NCBI GenBank assembly: GCA_010672825.2
Contig: JAAHFU020000002.1
Location: 62,001-126,000, forward strand
Origin: Leptolyngbya sp. SIO1E4
Lineage (GTDB): Bacteria > Cyanobacteriota > Cyanobacteriia > Phormidesmidales > Phormidesmidaceae
Direction of reading: 5' to 3'
Length of the DNA: 64,000 nucleotides
This document shows positions 42,813-52,548 of this stretch, piece after piece. Below the pieces are notes generated by a model. It did no database searches, was not told where the DNA came from, and worked only from the letters and a program-made list of their open reading frames with translations. Each line of letters starts with the position of its first letter. Positions within the stretch are counted from its first letter, which is position 1. Both the position numbers and the translations under genes were made by a program.

Positions 42813-44360
42813 CTAATGCCCGGCCATGCGTTGACCAATGACTGTGAGATCTGCGTCTGCGATCGCGCTTTCATAGGTGAACTCGCCCTCACTCATCACC
42901 ACAATGCGATCGGCGAGAGCGAGCAACTCATCTAAATCTTCGCTCACTAGCAAGACGGCAACCCCTCGGTTGCGAGCCTCCACAATTTTGTCATGAATAA
43001 AATCCACCGCTGAAAAATCTAGACCAAAGCTAGGATTTGCGGCAATCAATAACTGCACCTCATCGGACGACAATTCTCGAGCTAATACCGTACGCTGCAC
43101 ATTTCCCCCTGAGAGGTGGCTCACGGGGGTCTGCACGGAGGGGGTTTTGACTGAGAACGTTTTGACTAACCCTTGGGCTGCATTCCGGATAGCTTTCAGG
43201 ACGAGCATGAGGTTCCATTTCGCTTGAGGAGGGCGATCAAATGTCCGCAGAGCCATGTTTTCCGCCACGCTCATTGTGGGGACACAAGCATTGCGAAGAG
43301 GTTCCTCTGGTAGCGAGTAGACTCTGTGTTTGAACATTTCAGCACGGGTGGCTGTGTAAAGGTCGCCATTGACCTTGAGGTGGCCTTGGGTGGGCGATCG
43401 CTGCCCTGCTAACACTTCGACAAATTCTCGTTGGCCATTGCCCGATACCCCGGCGATACCCACAATTTCGCCAGCATGAACGTTAAGGTTTACGCCTTTG
43501 ACTGCCGATAATCCATTGTCTCGATTGGCGGCAAGATCAATGATTTCTAAGATTGGTGCCGTTGCTTCTAGCTCGTCTTTAGCGACGGATTTTGGTTTGC
43601 GAGCCTTACCCAACATCATCTCAGCCATGGTTTCAATGGTGAGATCCTTAACCTGCCCTTGTCCTGCCAGTTGCCCCCGGCGCAGAATCGTCACTTCATC
43701 CGCAAACGCCTGCACCTCTCGAAACTTATGGGTGATCAGTAAAACGCTTAGGTGCCCCTGCAAGACCTCCTCCTGCAGTAGGCCGAGCACTTCGTCTGCT
43801 TCTCCAGGCGTAAGCACTGATGTCGGCTCATCTAAAATCAGCAAGCGGCTTTTGAGATAAAGCTGCTTCAGAATTTCCAGCTTTTGTTTTTGCCCTGCAG
43901 CGAGCTGTCCGACCGGGGTTTCTAGCTCGACATTAAAGGGGGCGCTATCCATAAATGCTTGCAGGGCTTCTCGCTCTTGTTTCCAGTTGATCAGCGTTTT
44001 GTTGTCGTAGCGAGCAAGCACCAGATTCTCGGCAACGGTCATGGCAGGCACTGAGGTGAAATGCTGATAGACCATGCCGATGCCACAGCCGTGAGCATCC
44101 TTGGGGCTGTGAATAGTCTGCGGTTGCTGATTAATCAGGATTTGCCCAGAGGTGGGGCGATAAAACCCCATGACGCACTTTACCAGCGTGCTTTTGCCCG
44201 CTCCATTTTCACCCAGCAGCGCATGTAAGCTACCAGGCCTCAAGGTCATGGAGACGCCATCCAGAGCAGTAAAGCGGCCAAAATGCTTCGTCATTTCGAC
44301 TACATCTAGCTGGGGTGGGCGCTCAGTTAGGGCGGGTTTCGTCAGGGTTGCAGTGTCCAT
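42813..44360 (-). CDS. ABC transporter ATPase with two fused nucleotide-binding domains (nucleoside/sugar type)
   Basis: 515-residue double ATPase. The first domain has Walker A GENGAGKST near 48-56 and Walker B LILDEPTSVLTP near 171; the second has GVSGNGQREF replacing Walker A, and signature LSGGNVQR. This layout is that of RbsA/NupO-type ATPases used with BMP-family lipoproteins and nucleoside or purine permeases. No permease or binding protein is encoded in the neighbouring genes seen here, so it may serve components encoded elsewhere. It lies between a biuret-hydrolase-like gene and a cupin on the same strand. Confidence 0.85.
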   Translation of the reverse strand: MDTATLTKPALTERPPQLDVVEMTKHFGRFTALDGVSMTLRPGSLHALLGENGAGKSTLVKCVMGFYRPTSGQILINQQPQTIHSPKDAHGCGIGMVYQHFTSVPAMTVAENLVLARYDNKTLINWKQEREALQAFMDSAPFNVELETPVGQLAAGQKQKLEILKQLYLKSRLLILDEPTSVLTPGEADEVLGLLQEEVLQGHLSVLLITHKFREVQAFADEVTILRRGQLAGQGQVKDLTIETMAEMMLGKARKPKSVAKDELEATAPILEIIDLAANRDNGLSAVKGVNLNVHAGEIVGIAGVSGNGQREFVEVLAGQRSPTQGHLKVNGDLYTATRAEMFKHRVYSLPEEPLRNACVPTMSVAENMALRTFDRPPQAKWNLMLVLKAIRNAAQGLVKTFSVKTPSVQTPVSHLSGGNVQRTVLARELSSDEVQLLIAANPSFGLDFSAVDFIHDKIVEARNRGVAVLLVSEDLDELLALADRIVVMSEGEFTYESAIADADLTVIGQRMAGH

Positions 44361-44474
44361 AGGTTAGAGAAACAAGTCAATTTCATTAAAGCCCTCGAAT
44401 GTGACAGTTGCAGTTCTCATGCAACGTGGCCCCCAGCAACGTCCATCGCTGATTCATTTCATCAATTCATTTCA

Positions 44475-45194
44475 TCAATGGATTGAATTCTTGATTGCCT
44501 CAATGAAATGAATCGACGTGGCAACAGCTCCGAATACCCCTCCCTGCATTGTGATCATCTTTAGTGCGGCTAGATAGTTGCCGTAGTCAGTTGCGCCTGT
44601 ACAGTCAGAAAGGACTAAACATTCATAGCCGCGATCGTTGGCCTCACGCATGGTGGTGTGAACACATACGTCGGTAGTAATGCCTGTGAGAATCAGGTTT
44701 TGAATTCCTAAGCGGCGCAGTAGCAGGTCTAGATCGGTCGCGAAAAAGGCCCCTTTGCCGGGTTTATCAATAACGACCTCGCCTGGTAGAGGGGCCAACT
44801 CGGAGATGATTTCCCAGCCCGGCTCGCCTCTCACCAAAATTTTGCCGCAGGGGCCAGGGTCCCCAATGCCTGCTCCAATTTGCCGCGATCGCCATTGCTT
44901 ATTTTCTGGAAGGTCAGAGAGGTCAGGACGATGCCCTTCACGGGTATGCATGACACCGTACCCCAACTCTCGCATCACGGCTAAGAGGTTCTTTAGGGGC
45001 TCAATGGGGGCACGCGTTAGGGAAAGGTCGTAGCCCATCTTGTCGACATATCCGCCTTTGCCACAAAAGTCGATCTGCATATCAATGACAATGAGCGCTG
45101 TATTGTCTGGGCGCAAATCGCCGTTATAAGGATAGGGATAAGGCTCAGCGTTGACGTGACGTCCCATAAACAATGCCTGAACGGTAGCAACCAC
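44475..45194 (-). CDS. Isochorismatase-like amidohydrolase, biuret hydrolase (BiuH)-like
   Basis: 239-residue cysteine hydrolase. The catalytic triad of the family is visible: D38 (IVIDMQIDF), K147 (DKPGKGAF) and C177 (TTDVCVHTT). Long stretches match what I recall of Rhizobium BiuH, the biuret hydrolase of cyanuric acid breakdown: [16 protein letters not shown] near 19-34, [13 protein letters not shown] near 48-59 and [15 protein letters not shown] near 106-120. Biuret, triuret or a related ureido compound is therefore a better substrate guess than isochorismate. A second start at ATG 45167 is possible. It is the first gene before the ABC ATPase and cupin, consistent with uptake and hydrolysis of a nitrogen-rich compound. 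Confidence 0.8.
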   Translation of the reverse strand: MVATVQALFMGRHVNAEPYPYPYNGDLRPDNTALIVIDMQIDFCGKGGYVDKMGYDLSLTRAPIEPLKNLLAVMRELGYGVMHTREGHRPDLSDLPENKQWRSRQIGAGIGDPGPCGKILVRGEPGWEIISELAPLPGEVVIDKPGKGAFFATDLDLLLRRLGIQNLILTGITTDVCVHTTMREANDRGYECLVLSDCTGATDYGNYLAALKMITMQGGVFGAVATSIHFIEAIKNSIH

Positions 45195-45399
45195 TGCAGA
45201 ATTAGCATTTTGCCCCGGGACTAAGAGTTCAGAGCGAACGGATCTTGAGGGGATTGATCGCTTTCTACTGAGCGCATGATCGATCGCACACCGAAACGCA
45301 TAATGATTGAGCCCATTTGAGCGCGCGCTGGGTCAGGTGTGGTGACTTGGGGGACAGGTAGCTGAGGTCGCAGGGAGTGATGTCTCGTATGATTGGGGC

Positions 45400-46080
45400 A
45401 TGCGTATTCTCTTGGTTGATGATGAAGCCGAGCTAGCTGAGCCCTTGAGTCGAGTCTTGAGTCGCGAAGGGTATCAGGTAGACTTGGCCTTTGATGGGCA
45501 ATCTGGAAGTCAAATGGCGGCAGAGGGCCGCTATGATTTGCTGATTCTAGACTGGATGCTGCCCCATTACAGCGGGCTGGAAATTTGTAAACAGGTGAGG
45601 TCGCGAGACGATGCCACCCCGGTCTTATTTTTGACTGCCAAAGATACGCTAGATGACCGCGTTGATGGCCTAGATGCCGGAGCTGATGATTATCTGGTCA
45701 AACCATTTGAATTGCGGGAACTGCTGGCCCGGGTGCGGGCCTTGCTGCGGCGACCACCGACGATTGAACCCGTGATCCGCACCCCGCGCTTACAGTACGG
45801 TGACTTAGAGCTAGATGAAGCAAATCAGCTGGCTTACCGCCAGGGGCAATGCATCGAATTGTCCGAAAAAGAAACGCGGCTCTTAGCCTACCTGCTGCGA
45901 TATCCCAATCAGGTCTTAACCCGCAGTCAAATTCATCAGGTTGTCTGGGGAGAGCTAGAAGAACCCAATAGTAATGTCCTGGCTGCTCAGGTGCGCTTAC
46001 TGCGCCGAAAAATTGAGCCCCGAGGTACTCTGCCTCTGATTCACACGGTTTACGGTAAGGGATACCGTCTCGGGGGGTGA
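45400..46080 (+). CDS. OmpR-family response regulator, RppA-like
   Basis: 226-residue two-component regulator: receiver domain 1-120 with D7/D8 acid pair, phospho-acceptor D51 (LLILDWMLP) and K101-region KPFE, then a winged-helix DNA-binding domain (about 130-224, ending VYGKGYRLGG). The sequence follows the cyanobacterial RppA/NrsR/ManR group. No histidine kinase gene is adjacent, so its partner is elsewhere. psb28 follows 47 bp downstream on the same strand. Confidence 0.88.
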   Translation: MRILLVDDEAELAEPLSRVLSREGYQVDLAFDGQSGSQMAAEGRYDLLILDWMLPHYSGLEICKQVRSRDDATPVLFLTAKDTLDDRVDGLDAGADDYLVKPFELRELLARVRALLRRPPTIEPVIRTPRLQYGDLELDEANQLAYRQGQCIELSEKETRLLAYLLRYPNQVLTRSQIHQVVWGELEEPNSNVLAAQVRLLRRKIEPRGTLPLIHTVYGKGYRLGG

Positions 46081-46127
46081 GTCTGCCGAGTCTGTATACT
46101 GGATATCTGGGTTTGGTTAGGTAGATC

Positions 46128-46508
46128 ATGGCTTCTGAAACCCCCCTGGTTGAATTTTTTGATGGTGTTCCAGAACAAATCAGCGATGTCAGCCTCCGAC
46201 GCGATCGCTCAACCGGTGACCGGCTGGTGTTACTCATTTTTGAGCGGCTACAGGCCATTGAAGAGTTTAAAAGTTTTCGGAGTCGCTTTTCTAGAGCCCT
46301 CAGACTTACTGACAGTGAAGGCATTATCACGATCGAACCGTCTGGGGTGAAGTTCATTTTTGGCGGGCCTGAGGGGGATGACCTGAAGCAGGTGGAATGT
46401 ACCCTCGCCATTGATCGTGATGATCACTGGGAACGGTTCATGCGGTTTATGCATCGTTACGCAGACGCCAATGGCATGGTCTATGGTGAGCCAGAGAAGC
46501 AGAAGTAG
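46128..46508 (+). CDS. psb28: Photosystem II Psb28 family protein (probably Psb28-2)
   Basis: 126 residues. The C terminus HWERFMRFMHRYADANGM is the Psb28 hallmark. The N-terminal pattern VEFFDGVPEQISDVSLRR and the FIFGGPEGDDL segment favour the Psb28-2 paralogue over Psb28-1. Psb28 proteins bind PSII assembly intermediates (the CP47 module and RC47) on the cytoplasmic side. It follows the response regulator closely and may be cotranscribed with it. Confidence 0.9.
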   Translation: MASETPLVEFFDGVPEQISDVSLRRDRSTGDRLVLLIFERLQAIEEFKSFRSRFSRALRLTDSEGIITIEPSGVKFIFGGPEGDDLKQVECTLAIDRDDHWERFMRFMHRYADANGMVYGEPEKQK

Positions 46509-46579
46509 TGCGCTGCTTCTGTCTCCGTCAGATTGATTGTGAAGGGGGCTGAAGCTGTAATCCTAAAGGAGTCAGGGTC

Positions 46580-47509
46580 ATGAAAATCGCCATTACCGGA
46601 GGAACTGGATTTGTCGGCAGCCGCCTAGCAGAGCGACTGCACCGCGAAGGCCATGATCTGGTGATACTGACGCGAGATGCGGCCCGAGCTAGGCGCATCT
46701 TTCCTGATGCTGTCTTTCCGCGGGTGACGCTGGTGGAATATACGCCGTTGACGTCCGGGTCTTGGCAGGGGGAAATTGCAGGCTGTGACGCAGTGGTGAA
46801 TCTCGCAGGAGCAGCCATTTCTGAACGTTGGACACCGACCCATAAAAAAGCCATTTTGGCAAGCCGCAAAGTCGGCACCGAAAAACTTGTGGAGGCGATC
46901 GCTGAGGCAGACCCCAAGCCTAAGGTGCTGGTCAGCGCCTCTGCGATCGGATTTTATGGGTCTAGCGAAACAGCAACCTTTGATGAGACCAGCCAGCCTA
47001 CAGAAGAAAATTTTCTGTCCCAGGTGTGTCAGGCTTGGGAAGCTGCAGCCCGTCAGGTTGAAGCTGTCGGTGAAGTGCGGTTAGTGATTCCTCGCATTGG
47101 CATTGTGTTGGGTAATGGCGGTGCCCTGGGGCGCATGTTGACGCCTTTTCGATTATTTGCAGGTGGCCCGATTGGCAGTGGGCGTCAATGGTTTTCCTGG
47201 ATTCATATTGACGATCTTGTCGCACTGATCGTTAAAGCGGTGAATGACCCCACCATGCAGGGGGTTTACAATGCCACGGCCCCTAACCCTGTGCGGATGA
47301 CCCAAGCCTGCGAAGCCTTAGGCGCCGCGTTGAATCGTCCGTCTTGGTTGCCCGTGCCAGATTTTGTCATTGAAGCCTTGCTGGGAGATGGGGCGATCGT
47401 CGTCTTAGAGGGGCAAAAAGTTTTGCCCAAACATCCCCAAGCAGATGGAGTTACCTATCAATACCCCACGATTGAGCAAGCCATGAAAGCGGTTGTGACG
47501 GCACTGTAA
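46580..47509 (+). CDS. TIGR01777-family epimerase-like SDR (SDR39U1)
   Basis: 309-residue NAD(P)-binding extended SDR. GGTGFVGSRL is at 7-16 and VSASAIGFYGSSE near 113-125 carries the Ser/Tyr-like active region seen in this family, followed by IPRIGIVLGNGGALGRM near 162. The C-terminal DUF1731-like end LLGDGAIVVLEGQKVLPKH matches the family. A purine-rich AAAGGAG lies before ATG 46580. Function unproven; homologues occur in chloroplasts. Confidence 0.9.
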   Translation: MKIAITGGTGFVGSRLAERLHREGHDLVILTRDAARARRIFPDAVFPRVTLVEYTPLTSGSWQGEIAGCDAVVNLAGAAISERWTPTHKKAILASRKVGTEKLVEAIAEADPKPKVLVSASAIGFYGSSETATFDETSQPTEENFLSQVCQAWEAAARQVEAVGEVRLVIPRIGIVLGNGGALGRMLTPFRLFAGGPIGSGRQWFSWIHIDDLVALIVKAVNDPTMQGVYNATAPNPVRMTQACEALGAALNRPSWLPVPDFVIEALLGDGAIVVLEGQKVLPKHPQADGVTYQYPTIEQAMKAVVTAL

Positions 47510-47869
47510 AAATCTGGGTGAATGGCGTTAAGGCATTCCTCGGGGTCATTGCCTGTAAGGGTACGCTGGGCTGTTTCCAAAAGATGCCCTGGTTACTTGG
47601 ATTAAGGCTAAAGCGCTTCTTAAGGTGTGGAGGTTGCTTACCCTGCTTCTTGCAGGATTGATAGAGGGTTGAGGGCCTCCCCAAGAAAGCCTTTGTTCAT
47701 GACCCCTACAACTATTGCCCAGGTGGAATTTGCATTATTTTGAAGGGGCTGCTAACTTTGCTTAACAATTCATTGCAAGATCGGTGCATTTCCTGAGAAC
47801 TTGCTAACGTCTAGGCAAGATTACAGGATTCTCAGACTATATCTAGCGGTTTACCCGTGCGAATAAGGC
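47510..47869. other. Intergenic region
   Basis: No gene, RNA or repeat recognised in these 360 bp; promoter elements for the downstream gene are presumed but not clear. Confidence 0.4.
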
Positions 47870-48877
47870 ATGACTGACACAAAAGCCCTGACTTTAGACC
47901 CTCAAGCCTCTGCTCAAGCAGAGCCCGATCAGATGGTAGAGGTCTATGCTGACCGTCTGATGGATGAACTCTTTGATGGGGTTGAGCGTGCCCTAGACGG
48001 AGACCTGGATGGGCTGGAAGCGGCTCCGGCACCCAAAACGGAGACGGTTGCTGAGTCTGAGCTCACGCTTAGTTTTAGTGAAGGGGGGCTGCCGGCAGTC
48101 TTGTTGTCTGAAGAAACGGAGCGTGCGCCAGTTCATTTACCCGATGACCTGGCTGCTGCCCCTGCGCCAACGGATGCGACCGGCCAACCCACTAAGAAGG
48201 GATGGCGGCGCTATTGGACGGTTAATCGTGTCTTGCTTGGAGCTGCAGCGCTCTCGCTATTGGCAACTGTGGCGCTATGGCTACATCAACGTCAGCAGGT
48301 TTCTGTCACGACATCTTCCCCTGCGACCACGCCTGCGGATGCGACTACTCCCAGTGCCAATGCAGAATTCCTGGAATATGTCCGGCGTTCTTTAGAGGTG
48401 GTGGCTCAGCAGGGGAGCGATGTGGCTTCCACCTCAAATTTGGGTGTACCGGAGGTGCCAGTTGCCCTTAATAGCGGGGCACTGGGGCTTCCTCCTATTG
48501 GCAACAATACTTTACCGCCTGCGCCCATGATGAATAACGTTCCGCTTGCCAATGGTGGCTCTGTGAATGTAATCGAGCGCGTGTATATTCCTTACCAAGC
48601 CACTCAGGCACCGACAGCAACGGCTGCTCCCCCCCCTGCGGCGAGTACGGCGACGCCTCCTACGGTTGCCTCTGCTCCCGTACACTCGCTAGTGGGCGTC
48701 TTGGAACTCGGCGATCGCTCCGCTGCTTTATTCGAAATTGATGGAGTTGCCCAACGAGTCTACATTGGTGAACGAGTTGGCAGTAGCGGTTGGTCTCTAG
48801 TATCCGTAAGTAATGAGGAAGCGGTCGTCCGACGTAATGGAGAAGTTCGCTCCATTTATATTGGCCAACGGTTTTAA
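47870..48877 (+). CDS. Single-pass membrane protein with PulC/GspC-like C-terminal domain
   Basis: 335 residues: acidic disordered N terminus (1-110), a membrane helix (about 123-141, VLLGAAALSLLATVALWL), a long Pro/Ala/Thr-rich periplasmic linker (145-265) and a small C-terminal beta domain (about 272-335, LVGVLELGDRSAALFEIDG then EAVVRRNGEVRSIYIG). That end resembles the homology-region domain of type II secretion proteins GspC/PilP. I recognise it only as a conserved cyanobacterial hypothetical. No secretion genes are adjacent. Confidence 0.78.
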   Translation: MTDTKALTLDPQASAQAEPDQMVEVYADRLMDELFDGVERALDGDLDGLEAAPAPKTETVAESELTLSFSEGGLPAVLLSEETERAPVHLPDDLAAAPAPTDATGQPTKKGWRRYWTVNRVLLGAAALSLLATVALWLHQRQQVSVTTSSPATTPADATTPSANAEFLEYVRRSLEVVAQQGSDVASTSNLGVPEVPVALNSGALGLPPIGNNTLPPAPMMNNVPLANGGSVNVIERVYIPYQATQAPTATAAPPPAASTATPPTVASAPVHSLVGVLELGDRSAALFEIDGVAQRVYIGERVGSSGWSLVSVSNEEAVVRRNGEVRSIYIGQRF

Positions 48878-49108
48878 GATCTGTTGCCCTAGCGCTAAAG
48901 GCTCATTGAAGCAAGAAAAGATTGGTTGAGCCAAAATTTCGGAAGACAAGCGGCGACACGGCCTTTTCCTGCTGGATTTCACAGTCTCGGGGCTGAACCC
49001 CATATTCTTCGAATTGCTAGCGTTTAAATTCTGATGTCAGAGACCATTTCTCACCTTCAGTCGGTATTCCATTAGCTATTATTGGGGTGGTGTTAGGAGT
49101 CGAGCTGA

Positions 49109-49696
49109 ATGGGCTTATTTGAAGACCTGAGCCGTTTTCTAGAAAGTCGCCTAGACGAATTCCTAAAAGCCAATCCCCATCTAGAGTTGATGGCATTGGA
49201 AGATCAACTGCGTGGACAGGAAGCGGATGCCATCGATCTGCTAGGGGATCTCAAACGGCGGGAAAAGCAGTTAGAGGATGGCATTTTGTCTACGGCGCAG
49301 GAGATTCAGCGCTGGCACACGCGTATTCAGAAGGCCAAAGCTTCTAACCGACAGGATTTAGTCACTGCTGCCGAAGAGCGGGAGGCGGCTTTGTTGCGGC
49401 AAGGCAACCATGTATGGGGGCAAATGCAAGGTGTTAAGGAGCAGATTGAGCAAACGCGCCAGCTACAGCGTCAAATCCATGAAAAGCGCCGCGAGTTGAA
49501 AACTAAAATTGCAGCAGCAGAAACTGCCCGCGCCACTGCTCAGGCAGCGTCAACCGTCAATAATCAGCAAACTGCTGGCTGGAATCAAAGCCCCTATCGC
49601 AGTTTTAGTTCCCCCATTGATCCTTTAGAAGAAACGTTTCAACGGTGGGAAACAGAGGAAGAATTAGAAGCGTTGAAGCGGCAAATGGGACGATAA
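49109..49696 (+). CDS. TIGR04376-family conserved cyanobacterial protein
   Basis: 195 residues, predominantly coiled coil between about 45 and 145 (heptad-rich LKRREKQLEDGILS region and beyond), with a conserved N terminus MGLFEDLSRFLESRLDEFL. This N terminus and a C-terminal PLEETFQRWETEEELEALK are what I associate with TIGR04376. Soluble, no signal. The role is unknown. Confidence 0.85.
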   Translation: MGLFEDLSRFLESRLDEFLKANPHLELMALEDQLRGQEADAIDLLGDLKRREKQLEDGILSTAQEIQRWHTRIQKAKASNRQDLVTAAEEREAALLRQGNHVWGQMQGVKEQIEQTRQLQRQIHEKRRELKTKIAAAETARATAQAASTVNNQQTAGWNQSPYRSFSSPIDPLEETFQRWETEEELEALKRQMGR

Positions 49697-49891
49697 GACC
49701 GTAACTGGTGAACCTGGTTTGGGTAACATAGGTTACATAGTGCCCTCCTTTTGATTGAATCATCAACTTTTAATAGATGCGAGTCGTGTCCTCCTATGCT
49801 CTACGGAGTAAGGCGATCGCCGTTAAGGTTGAGGCAACGATAGTGCCTGATTCATCTACGTGTTTCTTGTGTATTTTGATGCTGCCGTCCT

Positions 49892-50803
49892 GTGTTTACT
49901 GTGGCTGTTCCTTCATCCCAAGAATCTCAAATCTGGCACGGTCAGGCGAGTGCTCTCTACAATGCCGGACATTTCCAGGCTGCTGCTGAAAAATATGAGC
50001 GTCTGCTGGTGGCAGATGCAACTGATCTCAAAGCCTGGGTTTACCATGGCTATGCACTGTGTGAGCTTAGGCGTTATGAAGCTGCCCTTGACAGTTTTCG
50101 GCAGGCAATTCAGCTCGCGCCTGAACATGCTTTAGCCTGGCATGGTCAAGGAATTGCCCAGGCTAAGCAGGCTCAGTATGCTGATGCGCTCAAAAGTTTC
50201 GATCGCACCCTTACGCTCAATCCAGAAGATTTTAAAGCTTGGTATAACCGAGGCAATGCCCTGATTCGCTTAAATCGCTATCAAGAAGCGTTGGATAGCT
50301 TTAATATCCTGATTCAGAAGCAGCCTGATAACTACCGCGCCTGGTACAACCGGGCGATTGCCTTTGCTGCCATGCGCCGCTACCACGATGCCCTGAGCAG
50401 TCTAGATACAGCTGTTTCGATCAAGCCTGATTGCCACTACGCTTGGACTTATCGGGGGCTCATGCTCAACAAACTCTACCGCTTTCGGGATGCTCTCAGC
50501 AGTTTTGAGCGGTCTTTGCACTATCGCGTCTCCAATCCCAATGCCTGGTATGGTAAAGCCGCAACCTACGCACTACAGGGCAATGCCGCCCAAGCTGCGT
50601 TGCTGTTGAGAAATGCGATCGCGATCAGCCCAAATCTGTACCGTGTCATGGCCCAAGCCGACCCTAGCTTCAGCGTAGTCATTCATAGTGCCGAGATGCA
50701 AACCCTGCTCGCTGGTAGAGATAGAGGAATCCGAGAAGACTCCTTAGAATGTCAGGAGAATTCTTCTCTGTACGATGGCCCGAACTCCGCAGCTCACGTT
50801 TGA
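49892..50803 (+). CDS. Tetratricopeptide-repeat protein
   Basis: 303 residues with about seven TPR units between residues 15 and 245 in 34-residue spacing, for example AWYNRGNALIRLNRYQEAL and AWTYRGLMLNKLYRFRDAL, which match the W/L/G/Y/A/P TPR consensus. GTG is the start at 49892; an in-frame GTG at 49904 is another option. It is expected to act as a protein-interaction scaffold. Its 3' end overlaps the helicase gene by 29 bp in another frame, suggesting coupled expression. Confidence 0.8.
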   Translation: MFTVAVPSSQESQIWHGQASALYNAGHFQAAAEKYERLLVADATDLKAWVYHGYALCELRRYEAALDSFRQAIQLAPEHALAWHGQGIAQAKQAQYADALKSFDRTLTLNPEDFKAWYNRGNALIRLNRYQEALDSFNILIQKQPDNYRAWYNRAIAFAAMRRYHDALSSLDTAVSIKPDCHYAWTYRGLMLNKLYRFRDALSSFERSLHYRVSNPNAWYGKAATYALQGNAAQAALLLRNAIAISPNLYRVMAQADPSFSVVIHSAEMQTLLAGRDRGIREDSLECQENSSLYDGPNSAAHV

Positions 50804-52256
50804 TCGCGGCACGCTCATTTTGCATCCACCCCCGCGTGGCAAGGTTTGGATTGACTTTGCGACCTGGGATGATCGCATTGAGAAATTTCGGATTCCAGCC
50901 TATCAGTATCGATCATTGGTAGAAGCTTTGCGATCGGCCCAGGCTACTTTTACCGATAAAGTGCCCCAGTTTGAGACCTTGGCCTTAAACAGCCAAAATC
51001 GCTATACGCCCTATGCTCACCAGCAAGCGGCTTTGGATGCCTGGGTGGCTGCAGGCTGGCGGGGGGTTGTGGTGCTGCCAACTGCTGCTGGAAAAACCTA
51101 TTTGGCCCAGATGGCCATGCAGGCGACTCCCCGCAGCACCCTCATTACGGTGCCAACTTTAGATTTAATGCATCAGTGGTATGACCAGCTGTTGAAGGCG
51201 TTTCCGGGGGTTGATGTGGGGCTACTAGGCGGGGGATCCCGCGATCGCACACCTATTCTAGTTGCGACCTATGACAGTGCCGCCATTCATGTGGAATCCT
51301 TGGGCGACCAATATGGATTGTTGATCTGCGACGAGTGCCATCATTTGCCCAGTGACTTTAACCGGGTCATTGCCGAATATTCCATTGCCCCTTACCGGTT
51401 AGGGCTGACGGCAACCCCTGACCGCACTGACGGTCGCCACGATGATCTTGACCATTTGTTGGGGCCAGTGGTTTATCACAAGCAACCTCAAGATTTGGCT
51501 GGGACAACGCTTGCTCCCTATGAAATCGTTCAGATTAAGGTGGCCCTGACTCAAGACGAACAACAGCGGTATCAGACCTTAATCCAGCAGCGCAACGACT
51601 TTTTACAATCAGCCAACATCTGGCTAGGCAGCCTGGAGGGATGGCAACGGTTTGTTCAGGCTAGCGCCCAATCCCAGGCAGGGCGGCGGGCAATGCTGGC
51701 CCATCGAAAATCTAAGGCGATCGCCCTGGGGACTGAAGGCAAGCTGCGAGTGCTCAGTGAGCTGCTGGTTCAGCATTACCCAGACCGTTGTCTGATCTTC
51801 ACTGCGGATAATGCAACCGTTTACCGTATCTCCCAAGACTTTTTGATTCCCGCAATTACCCACCAAACCCCTGTGAAAGAGCGTCATGCGGTTTTAGAAC
51901 GGTTTCGGAAGGGAGACTATCCTACCCTTGTGGTGTCTCAGGTTTTAAACGAAGGCGTGGATGTGCCCGATGCCCGGGTGGCTATTTTGCTGTCGGGAAC
52001 GGGATCTACCCGCGAATACATTCAGCGGCTAGGGCGCATTCTCCGTAAAGGGTCAGGGCAAAAGCAAGCCATTCTCTACGAGGTGATTGCAGAAGAAACC
52101 ACTGAAGAGGGCATCGCCCGTCGTCGTCGGGCTCAACCTCCTCAACGGAAAACAGCGCAGTTAGATCTCTTGCCAACTTCAAAACCTTACGACGCGACTG
52201 TGGCACCGCTGCTACCAAAGGCCGCTGAGGCTGAGAAAGATTGGCCTGAGGCTTAG
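50775..52256 (+). CDS. Superfamily 2 DNA helicase, XPB/Rad25-like
   Basis: 493 residues. An N-terminal damage-recognition-like region (1-80) precedes the ATPase core: motif I LPTAAGKTYLA near 101-111, motif II DECHH near 182-186, motif III LTATP near 208-212, and motif VI YIQRLGRILRKG near 416-427. The order and the DECHH box match XPB-type helicases of archaea and bacteria, which often pair with a Bax1/DUF790 nuclease. No such partner is encoded next to it here. It may function in DNA repair. Confidence 0.87.
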   Translation: MARTPQLTFDRGTLILHPPPRGKVWIDFATWDDRIEKFRIPAYQYRSLVEALRSAQATFTDKVPQFETLALNSQNRYTPYAHQQAALDAWVAAGWRGVVVLPTAAGKTYLAQMAMQATPRSTLITVPTLDLMHQWYDQLLKAFPGVDVGLLGGGSRDRTPILVATYDSAAIHVESLGDQYGLLICDECHHLPSDFNRVIAEYSIAPYRLGLTATPDRTDGRHDDLDHLLGPVVYHKQPQDLAGTTLAPYEIVQIKVALTQDEQQRYQTLIQQRNDFLQSANIWLGSLEGWQRFVQASAQSQAGRRAMLAHRKSKAIALGTEGKLRVLSELLVQHYPDRCLIFTADNATVYRISQDFLIPAITHQTPVKERHAVLERFRKGDYPTLVVSQVLNEGVDVPDARVAILLSGTGSTREYIQRLGRILRKGSGQKQAILYEVIAEETTEEGIARRRRAQPPQRKTAQLDLLPTSKPYDATVAPLLPKAAEAEKDWPEA

Positions 52257-52334
52257 GCTTTTGGGAGAGTGGGGAGATGGGGTAAGAACTTTGAAGATTT
52301 GCGGATGGCGCGATCCCCAGTTGTCATAATCGAT

Positions 52335-52419
52335 GTAGCAGTAGGCAAAAGGATGAATGAAACGCTTGATTAGAGAGCAGTTGAGTTATCTGGATTGTCT
52401 TAACACAAATGCGTACTGC
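52335..52419 (+). repeat. Dispersed 85-bp repeat, family 2 (MITE-like), copy 2
   Basis: Matches the inverse of 7787-7872 across its whole length with scattered substitutions. The end GTAGCAGTA and the beginning of the sequence after the terminal TACTGCTAT form imperfect 9-bp terminal inverted repeats. It sits in the gap upstream of the malate dehydrogenase gene. Confidence 0.7.
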
Positions 52420-52548
52420 TATGTAGAGAAAGTCTGAGAGGAGTGGAACGACGATTGCGCAATAAGTCAGGGTCACACTGCGATCGCTCCCTGTGAGCTT
52501 TAGTTCGCGAACCGTGCGGGGCTGATCTTGGCTGCTGGAGGTGTAGCA

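Noticed and set aside
50775-52256. XPB-Bax1 type repair pair
   Set aside because: No Bax1/DUF790-like nuclease gene adjoins the helicase in this window.
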